A stretch of 64,000 nt of DNA from Bacteroidota bacterium (GTDB lineage Bacteria > Bacteroidota > Ignavibacteria > Ignavibacteriales > Melioribacteraceae): NCBI GenBank assembly GCA_018818165.1, contig JAHISP010000048.1, positions 1 to 64,000 on the forward strand, written 5' to 3'. Position 1 is the stretch's first letter. Each line of letters starts with the position of its first letter. Below are positions 53,541 through 60,578 of this stretch, in pieces. Under the pieces are notes generated by a model. That model did not search any database and was not told the DNA's origin. It saw nothing but the letters and a program-made list of their open reading frames with translations. The position numbers were made by a program, and so were the translations under genes.

Positions 53541-53580
53541 ATCCCAGTGGAATATTAAAAGAAAAAGCATTCCAAGGGAT
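53541..53580 (+). repeat. Hairpin repeat R3, copy 2 (after the portal gene)
   Basis: ATCCC and TGGAAT pair with ATTCCA and GGGAT around ATTAAAAGAAAAAGC, 6 nt after the portal stop. The outer arms differ from copy 1 yet still pair. Confidence 0.75.
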
Positions 53581-53781
53581 AAAGAAAAATAGAACACAGC
53601 TTGAACGAATTTGCACAGATGATAATTAGGATCATTTATTGTCGTTTGTAGTCATTAAAAATGATATAAGGTAATATTAAAATATTGAACAATAATTATT
53701 GCATATCTTGATTTTATAAAACAATTTATTTAAGTTAAAAACTAAGAAAGGCATAGTGTGGATGTTTGTGAGGAAAATGTG

Positions 53782-53875
53782 ATGGGATTTAATATGAGCG
53801 CTGGTTTACTTAAGAAAAAAAATTAGAAAAGCTATTGTTGCTATTAGACGAGTTATGCCGGTTAAAGAAAAATAA
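53782..53875 (+). pseudogene. Possible small frameshifted gene
   Basis: An ATG at 53782 opens MGFNMSAGLLKKK and stops at 53824. Moving one base at the 8-A run continues as IRKAIVAIRRVMPVKEK to a stop at 53873. This may be a decayed small gene or chance. The rest of the 443-bp gap (53535-53977) holds repeat R3 and a degenerate ACGGATT repeat. Confidence 0.25.
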
Positions 53876-53983
53876 GTTGACTATAGAAGTTTTTTGATAC
53901 ATAACGATTAATAAGGCATAATTGTTAGAACAGACAAAGTTAAAAAAGAAATCATATAAAGTAGTTTATAAAAGGGAGTGGTT

Positions 53984-55453
53984 ATGAAATTATTGAAAAG
54001 TATTTTTTTAGTTTTATTTATTTCAAACGCATGTAATGCTCAATGGCAAAAATCTACATTAGATATAGAGCATACATCTGGTGTGATGAATTTTAATGAC
54101 AAAGTAATAGTTGGAACAAGTGGAGATGGGATTTATTATTCTACTACTGATGAAGAAACTTGGGTAAAATATTCAAATGAGTTTGACTCAGTTGGTGATA
54201 AATTCAGTGTTTATAAATTTTATCAATTTGAAGATTTATATGCTTGTACGGATGTGGGATTGTTTAGATTATCTAAGGGTGAGGAAAATTGGGAATACTT
54301 AAACCAAGGAAAATTTAGAGCGTTTTACAAAGGCGATGGTTACTTGCTTTCAGTACCAATTGATGGCGAAAAATTATTACGTTCCACTGATGATGGACAT
54401 ACTTGGGAAGTAATAGATAGTGATTGGACATATGCATTTATGACTATCATTAATTATAAAAATAGTCTACTTGGTGCACATGATAAAGGTTTATACCAAT
54501 CTTTTGATAAAGGTTTGACCTGGATAAAAATAGATGATTACAGCAATACTTTTGAATTGAAAGTCAGTGATAATAAAATTTATAGAGCAACCAATAGCGG
54601 AATTCTTATATCTGAAGGAAACATAGACGAATGGACTAATATTGGTCCAAGTGCACAATTTATAAATGATTTTACAGTATTTGACGACCTACTAATAATT
54701 TCTGGATATAACAATGGATTGGTTTGCAAGAACAAAAATTCGAATGGATGGGTTAGGTCCGATTTAGGCTTAAAAGGAGATGGAGTTTACGAGGTTAAAG
54801 CCACCAATGTAATTGGGGATAAAGTTTTTACAACAAATAATTCTGGATTATGGATACGAGATTTGAACGATTTTTATATTCCTCAACTTGAAGTTACAAA
54901 ATTAGTTGAATTTAATGAAAAACCAGAGGTGGGCGATTCTTCATTTACTCACTTTTCGTTGAGCAACAATGGGTTTGATACATTATTTATAACCGATATT
55001 ATTAGTGACAACCCAAATTTTAGAGTATGGAGTAAAAATTTCGCATTGGCTCCCAATTCGGGATGGTCAAATGTAATTACATATAAACCCACAAATGCTG
55101 GGAAAGAAGATGCTACACTAAAGATTATAGCTAAAAACAATAAATATGGTAATAATAATACAGTTAAGGTCTATGCTGAAGCTTTGCCTACAAAATTTGC
55201 ACTCAATCAAAATTATCCAAATCCATTTAATCCTAGTACAGTGATAAGTTATGATTTACCAAATAATGGATTTGTGGAATTAAAGGTTTATGATATTTTA
55301 GGGAAAGAAGTTGCAAATTTAGTTAATGAAGAGCAACAAAGTGGTAATTACAAAGTAGAGTTTAATGCTTCTTCTTTTTCTAGTGGAATTTATTTTTATA
55401 GAGTTGTAAGTGGAAATAATTCAATGATTAGAAAGATGGTGTTGTTGAGATAG
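53984..55453 (+). CDS. Secreted BNR/Ycf48-like propeller with type IX sorting domain
   Basis: 489 aa from ATG 53984, 6 nt after AAGGGAG; the GTG at 53978 is less likely. Signal peptide MKLLKSIFLVLFISNACNAQ, then propeller repeats of the form STDDGHTWEVI and SFDKGLTWIKI, an Ig-like domain (about 310-405, FSLSNNGFDTLFI) and the NYPNPFNPST sorting domain. It would be exported by the type IX machinery. It separates the phage module from the defence genes and could be host sequence or cargo. Confidence 0.82.
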   Translation: MKLLKSIFLVLFISNACNAQWQKSTLDIEHTSGVMNFNDKVIVGTSGDGIYYSTTDEETWVKYSNEFDSVGDKFSVYKFYQFEDLYACTDVGLFRLSKGEENWEYLNQGKFRAFYKGDGYLLSVPIDGEKLLRSTDDGHTWEVIDSDWTYAFMTIINYKNSLLGAHDKGLYQSFDKGLTWIKIDDYSNTFELKVSDNKIYRATNSGILISEGNIDEWTNIGPSAQFINDFTVFDDLLIISGYNNGLVCKNKNSNGWVRSDLGLKGDGVYEVKATNVIGDKVFTTNNSGLWIRDLNDFYIPQLEVTKLVEFNEKPEVGDSSFTHFSLSNNGFDTLFITDIISDNPNFRVWSKNFALAPNSGWSNVITYKPTNAGKEDATLKIIAKNNKYGNNNTVKVYAEALPTKFALNQNYPNPFNPSTVISYDLPNNGFVELKVYDILGKEVANLVNEEQQSGNYKVEFNASSFSSGIYFYRVVSGNNSMIRKMVLLR

Positions 55454-55917
55454 AAGTAAAAGATTTAAATTCTTTTGGTTTTCTGGGCGAGGCAGGATAA
55501 ATGGAGCAAATGTTAGTTTCTTCATAACTTTTGCGGAATTTAGCGTTTACCCGAAGCCCATCTACGCAATTAAGTGGCATTGAATAACGGAACGAAAAAG
55601 GGAATTTCTTTCTGCCCTTTGTAGTGAAGTGGTAAAATCTTGATAGACTAATATGGCAAAGCTCCTAAATGTTGTTTTGATTTACTACCAAATTTGTTTT
55701 GTGCCGAGTTTATATAATTGAAGTTATGCGAAGCATTTCCACGCTATCGCATAACCAGCAATTATGTAATACTGGCTTTCTAATGTGATGTGACGGGGTG
55801 TTTTTTGTTTAATGATGTTAGTATTTAATGATTAGAATTGTTAGTTTTCTAAAAATAATTAAAGTAATTAGTAATTATACTATGTCATTCATTAGCTAAT
55901 ATATAAAAGAAATATTT
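55454..55917. other. 464-bp intergenic region with a long inverted repeat
   Basis: No gene is supported. The notable element is an imperfect dyad at 55714-55765: ATAATTG-AA-GTTATGCGA, a 15-nt loop, then TCGCATAAC-CAG-CAATTAT. The surrounding sequence is less AT-rich than the defence genes. The promoter for the DUF262 pair must lie here. Confidence 0.5.
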
Positions 55918-57702
55918 ATGGATAAACTAGAATTAATACCAATTGAAAATTTATTAAAAAAAGAATTTTTCATTCCTGCTTACCAAAGAGGCTATCGGTG
56001 GAACGAAAGACAAGTAATAGATTTATTGGAGGATATTCTTGAATTTCAAGAGAAAGAAGATAAAGAAAAAGGTGAATTTTATTGTCTTCAACCAATAGTC
56101 GTGACTAAAAAGATAAATGATGGATGGGAAGTTATTGATGGACAACAAAGGCTTACTACGCTATTCATTCTTTTATCCTATCTCGAAGAAGCAAGAAAAA
56201 TTATGTTTAACAGAGTTGAGAAATTTGTCATATCTTATGAAACAAGAGAAAAAGAAGATTACAGCAGCAAAGAATTTTTAGAAAAAATATTAGAAACAAA
56301 AGAGGTTAATACTAAAAACATTGACTTTTTTCACATTAGTAAAGCCTATATATCAATAAAAAAATGGTTTGAATACAATAACATTAATAAAGCTGATTAT
56401 TTAAATACTCTACTAAAAGTAGACTACAGAGATGCTAAAGACATTGCCAATAATGTGCGATTTATTTGGTACGAAGTGCAACCGAAAAGTGAGAATTTAT
56501 CAAAGAATATTTTCACAAGAATAAATATGGGCAAAATTTCACTTACAAACGCTGAACTTATTAAAGCTCTATTTTTTATAAATAGTAGCCAAACAGATAA
56601 GGAAAGAGAAAAATACCAACAGAAACTTGCTTACGAATGGGAAAATATAGAAAATACTTTACAAAATAAGAGTTTTTGGTTTTTCTTAAATAAAACTTAC
56701 AACTCAAAGCCTACAAAAATTGCATATATCTTTGATTTAATTGCAAATAAATATCGAAATGAGGTAACAATTAAGATAAACAAATCAATTGACAAGTACT
56801 ATACTTTCTATATATTCAATAACCTAATAAAGAACAACAAAAAAACAAAAAATGAATTATGGGAAGAAATAAAAACATATTTTAGAACTTTTGAAGAATG
56901 GTATAATAACAATGTATATTATCATTTAATTGGTTATTTAATTCATATAGGTGAAGATGTTGAACAAATTAAATTACTTTCTAATAATATCTCAAAATCA
57001 GATTTCAAAAAAGAACTAATTAAATTAATAAGTTTAGATATTAAGAGAAAATTTGAAAAAAAGAGAATTGAATCGATAATTGAATTGTCGTATGAAGAAA
57101 ACAGTGATCTCATTAGGGAAATATTGCTTTTGTTTAATGTTGTTTCAACAATGAATAGTAAATATTCAAAATTCCCTTTTGAAAGATTTATTGAAGAAAA
57201 GTGGAGTTTGGAGCATATTCACGCACAAAATTCAGAAGATTTAAAAACTGACAAACAAAGAAGGCTACTATTAGAAGAACAAAAAATATTTTTCAACAAT
57301 GTAAAAGAGGAAAATATCGAAGAAAAAATAACAAACCTTTTAAAAGTTAGTAATATTGAACTTGATTCATTTGTTAGTTTACAGGAAGAAATATTTCAAA
57401 AATATTCGGAAAATGAAAACGTAAATATACATTCCATTGATAACATGGCTTTACTTTCCACTGAAGATAATTCTGCATTAAACAATAACATTTTTCCGAT
57501 AAAAAGAGATAAGATAATTGAACTAGACGAAAAAGGTTCATTTATACCTATTTGCACAAAAAATGTATTTCTTAAATATTATAGTAAAGACGTTTCTCAA
57601 AATTCAGAGTGGACAAAAAAAGATAAGGAAGCATATCGGAATGAAATTGAAACAAAGTTAAATGAATTCTTACCTAATGAAGAAAAAACTGATGAAGACT
57701 AA
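55918..57702 (+). CDS. DUF262 protein with C-terminal HNH-like (DUF1524) region
   Basis: 594 aa. N-terminal DUF262 (ParB/Srx-like NTPase fold): IPAYQRGYRW (18-27) and DGQQRLTTLF (from D74). C-terminal EHIHAQ (E432-H435) followed by NMALLS and NSALNNNIF, the layout of DUF1524-type HNH nucleases. GmrSD and related type IV restriction and anti-phage enzymes combine these two domains, using nucleotide hydrolysis to gate cleavage of modified DNA. It overlaps the next DUF262 gene by 11 nt. It is probably a defence nuclease; target unknown. Confidence 0.85.
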   Translation: MDKLELIPIENLLKKEFFIPAYQRGYRWNERQVIDLLEDILEFQEKEDKEKGEFYCLQPIVVTKKINDGWEVIDGQQRLTTLFILLSYLEEARKIMFNRVEKFVISYETREKEDYSSKEFLEKILETKEVNTKNIDFFHISKAYISIKKWFEYNNINKADYLNTLLKVDYRDAKDIANNVRFIWYEVQPKSENLSKNIFTRINMGKISLTNAELIKALFFINSSQTDKEREKYQQKLAYEWENIENTLQNKSFWFFLNKTYNSKPTKIAYIFDLIANKYRNEVTIKINKSIDKYYTFYIFNNLIKNNKKTKNELWEEIKTYFRTFEEWYNNNVYYHLIGYLIHIGEDVEQIKLLSNNISKSDFKKELIKLISLDIKRKFEKKRIESIIELSYEENSDLIREILLLFNVVSTMNSKYSKFPFERFIEEKWSLEHIHAQNSEDLKTDKQRRLLLEEQKIFFNNVKEENIEEKITNLLKVSNIELDSFVSLQEEIFQKYSENENVNIHSIDNMALLSTEDNSALNNNIFPIKRDKIIELDEKGSFIPICTKNVFLKYYSKDVSQNSEWTKKDKEAYRNEIETKLNEFLPNEEKTDED

Positions 57703-59887
57703 ATATACTTTTTGGGAATTATTAAGAAATTATGGAGTTGAAATTCCAAAAATTCAACGTGATTATGCACAGGGTAGAAAAGACATTGCAATTGTAAAAA
57801 TTGTAGATAAATTCTTAGAGGATATAAAAGAGTCCATTAAAAAAAACGAGGAATTAAATCTTGATTTTGTTTATGGTAAAGTTGAAAATAATATACTAAT
57901 ACCACTTGATGGTCAACAACGCTTAACCACTTTGTTTTTAATTCACTGGTATATTGTATTAAAAGAAAACAAGCTAACTGATGAAATAAAATCAGTTCTA
58001 TTAAAATTTACGTATGAGACCAGAGTAAGTTCGGGTGATTTCTGCAAAAGTCTAATAAATGAAAATATAGATTACAATGCAATAAATGGGAAGATTAGTA
58101 ATACGATAAAAGATAGCAAATGGTATTATTTGTCTTGGGAACTTGATCCTACTGTATCAGCTATGTTGAATATGCTAGATACGATACACAGTAAGTTTAA
58201 AGATCTTGAACAACCTTTATTTGAGAAATTGGAAAAAGGAAATAATGTAACTTTTCAGTTTTTACCTCTTGAACAGTTCAAACTTACTGATGAACTTTAT
58301 ATAAAAATGAATGCAAGAGGTAAGCCACTTACTGAATTTGAAAATTTCAAAGCAAATTTCTCTCAATATTTAACATCAATAGAAGAAAAATCAAAATTAG
58401 ACAATGAATGGTTAGATGTGTTTTGGAATTTTGAAAAAAACGAGCACTCAGAAATAATCACTAAAAATGTTGATGAGAAATTCTTCAATTTTTTTAAAAA
58501 TATCACACTGAATTTTTATGCAGAATTAAAACCAGTTAATAAAGAAATAGTTGAAAATTTTAACCTTTTTGATAATTACCAAGAAGTATACCAAAGTGAG
58601 AATAATGTAAATCAGATTACTAAAATATTAGATGGACTAATTGATTATGAGGATATTAAAAAAATTTTCATAGACTTTTTATCATCATCAATAAATTATT
58701 GGCAAAGAATACGTTTTTATTCCCTTGGACTTTTTTTCATAAACTATGGGAAAATAACTGATGAAAATGAATATATCTTTAAAAGGTGGTTGAGAGTTTC
58801 AACTAATCTTATCAATAATACTTTAATTCAAAGTGCTGATAATTATCAAGATGCAATCCGTGCAATCAAAAAATTGAGTGAGAATATCGAAGATATTTAC
58901 ACATCAATAGGTCAATCTTCAGATACAATTGAATATTTCTTAGGTATTCAGAGAAAAGAAGAAAGTACTAAAGCAAAGTTAATAATTGAGAATTCAGAAT
59001 GGGAAGAATTGTTTTCTAATATTGAACAGCATCCATATTTTGATGGGCAAATTGGGTTTATTCTAGAGTACTCTAAAGATCAAAACAATAATTATGATAA
59101 AGATATTTTTAGAAGCAGCTCCCAAATACTTTCAAAACTATTTGGAAAGGAATTCAGGGAGAAGTATGACTATTTATTCCAAAGAGCATTATTAACAAAA
59201 GGTAATTATCTTGTTGATGTTGGTCAAAATAAAACATTTTGCATATTTGATGAAGCATTAAGAACAAAAATGGATAATTGGAGAAAGGTTTTTAATGATA
59301 ATCTCAAAACAAAATATTTAAAAGAATTATTGATGGATGTTGATGAATATAATATCAAAGATAGTTTAATTGCAATTGTAAGAAGACACAGCAAAACAAA
59401 TTGGATGAAGTATATTATAGAAAAACCTGATAATATTTCTTATTGCAATTATCGTCAAATAAGGTTCTATTCAGATAAAATTTATCTTTTATCAAAAGTT
59501 CAAATGAATGGAATGCATAGAGAATTAAATTCATGGGACTTGTATGAACATGTATTTCAAGACAAAATATTTATGCCTTTTCAACGAACACGTTATTATG
59601 AAAGCAAATCCACAGAAGAACCTCATATTTTTATTGGACCTTTTGATTATGATAAAAATAAATATTATTTAATTATAGAGTTTTTTGGAACCAACAAATT
59701 TCGACTAAAGTTGTGTGAAAAAATAACGGAAAATCATTATTGGCATTATTCTCCAAGAATCCCAGATAAATTTAGTAAATTATTAATAAGTTATGGTTTT
59801 GATAAAAATACAATAACACTTAAAAAAGATGAGATAGAACCGAAAATAGAAACAATCTGTGATGAATTACAAAAATTAAAAGATTAA
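57692..59887 (+). CDS. Second DUF262 protein, no visible HNH motif
   Basis: 731 aa from ATG 57692, which overlaps the previous stop (ATGAAGACTAA); in-frame ATGs at 57662 and 57677 are alternatives. DUF262 motifs: VEIPKIQRDYAQGR (13-26) and DGQQRLTTLF (from D73), then FKLTDELYIKMNARGKPLTEFENFKA. The ~450 C-terminal residues show no HNH, PD-D/ExK or helicase motif I can identify; a late beta-rich part (HIFIGPFDYDKNKYYLIIEF) may be a binding domain. The gene overlap implies stoichiometric synthesis with the first DUF262 protein. Confidence 0.82.
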   Translation: MKTKYTFWELLRNYGVEIPKIQRDYAQGRKDIAIVKIVDKFLEDIKESIKKNEELNLDFVYGKVENNILIPLDGQQRLTTLFLIHWYIVLKENKLTDEIKSVLLKFTYETRVSSGDFCKSLINENIDYNAINGKISNTIKDSKWYYLSWELDPTVSAMLNMLDTIHSKFKDLEQPLFEKLEKGNNVTFQFLPLEQFKLTDELYIKMNARGKPLTEFENFKANFSQYLTSIEEKSKLDNEWLDVFWNFEKNEHSEIITKNVDEKFFNFFKNITLNFYAELKPVNKEIVENFNLFDNYQEVYQSENNVNQITKILDGLIDYEDIKKIFIDFLSSSINYWQRIRFYSLGLFFINYGKITDENEYIFKRWLRVSTNLINNTLIQSADNYQDAIRAIKKLSENIEDIYTSIGQSSDTIEYFLGIQRKEESTKAKLIIENSEWEELFSNIEQHPYFDGQIGFILEYSKDQNNNYDKDIFRSSSQILSKLFGKEFREKYDYLFQRALLTKGNYLVDVGQNKTFCIFDEALRTKMDNWRKVFNDNLKTKYLKELLMDVDEYNIKDSLIAIVRRHSKTNWMKYIIEKPDNISYCNYRQIRFYSDKIYLLSKVQMNGMHRELNSWDLYEHVFQDKIFMPFQRTRYYESKSTEEPHIFIGPFDYDKNKYYLIIEFFGTNKFRLKLCEKITENHYWHYSPRIPDKFSKLLISYGFDKNTITLKKDEIEPKIETICDELQKLKD

Positions 59888-59976
59888 AGCTCCAAGAAAA
59901 TATTTGCAAAGGGGTGGTTGCATAATTGATAATAACCAAATCAACTAAAACAAACATATAATTATTAGTAAAATTG

Positions 59977-60074
59977 AAGTTTCAAGAAGAAAAAGGAAGG
60001 GCTACCAAGGTAGAGGGCACAACCTCAGTAGCCCTTTTGAGTCGTTGTATTGCTACAACTATCAGTTGAAACTT
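59977..60074 (+). other. Structured intergenic element (three-stem junction), includes terminator
   Basis: The outer stem AAGTTTCAA (59977-59985)/TTGAAACTT (60066-60074) encloses two hairpins: AAGGGCTAC (59997-60005)/GTAGCCCTT (60028-60036) and GTTGTA/TACAAC (60044-60059). The first hairpin is followed by TTTTG and may end the DUF262 transcript. The full fold suggests a small RNA or a cruciform. Confidence 0.55.
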
Positions 60075-60147
60075 AAAGAATAAAAATTGTGTTGTCAAGA
60101 GATTATTTTACTTGGCTGTGGATATTGTTAATAATTTTTGTAAAGAT

Positions 60148-60426
60148 TTATGATTTTGGATAGTCATCTATTGGACCAAATTCTTTAAGTCTATTTTCCA
60201 TTCTTTCTGTTAGAAGGGCAAGTGAACCTTGCACCAATGATAATAGAAAAAAGCTAAGTTTATTTTTATCAAAATAATTTGAACCTCCGAATATATCGAA
60301 ACGTGTTTCGAGATTATCATTAAATCTTAGATAACAGCCTTTGTCTGCAAGCTCTTTGAACATTTCGAATGATATATACAAATTGGTTGCTTCATTTGTG
60401 ATGGCTTTGTTTAACATTTCGTTCAT
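60148..60426 (-). CDS. Small hypothetical protein in the defence island, 92 aa
   Basis: No recognised family. It is helical, with an FDIFGGSNYF loop and a hydrophobic FFLLSLVQGSLALLTERM helix. AGAGG lies 8 nt before the ATG at 60426, good evidence that it is real. It runs opposite to its neighbours, between the DUF262 pair and the restriction-methylation genes, and could be a regulator or an antitoxin-like partner. Confidence 0.6.
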   Translation of the reverse strand: MNEMLNKAITNEATNLYISFEMFKELADKGCYLRFNDNLETRFDIFGGSNYFDKNKLSFFLLSLVQGSLALLTERMENRLKEFGPIDDYPKS

Positions 60427-60578
60427 GTTGTTGCCTCTTGGGTTTATAATAGTTGTAGCTAATATACGAATAAAAATGAAATGGATTAAAGAAGTTGGAA
60501 TAAGGTTATTTAATTGTTTTTATTTAGTATTTTGCACAATATTATTCTGAAACATAACTAGAGCAAAAGGCAACTAAG

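Noticed and set aside
55714-55765. Integron attC site
   Set aside because: GTTATGC and GCATAAC occur in the reverse of the attC order, there is no integrase, and no cassette array follows.
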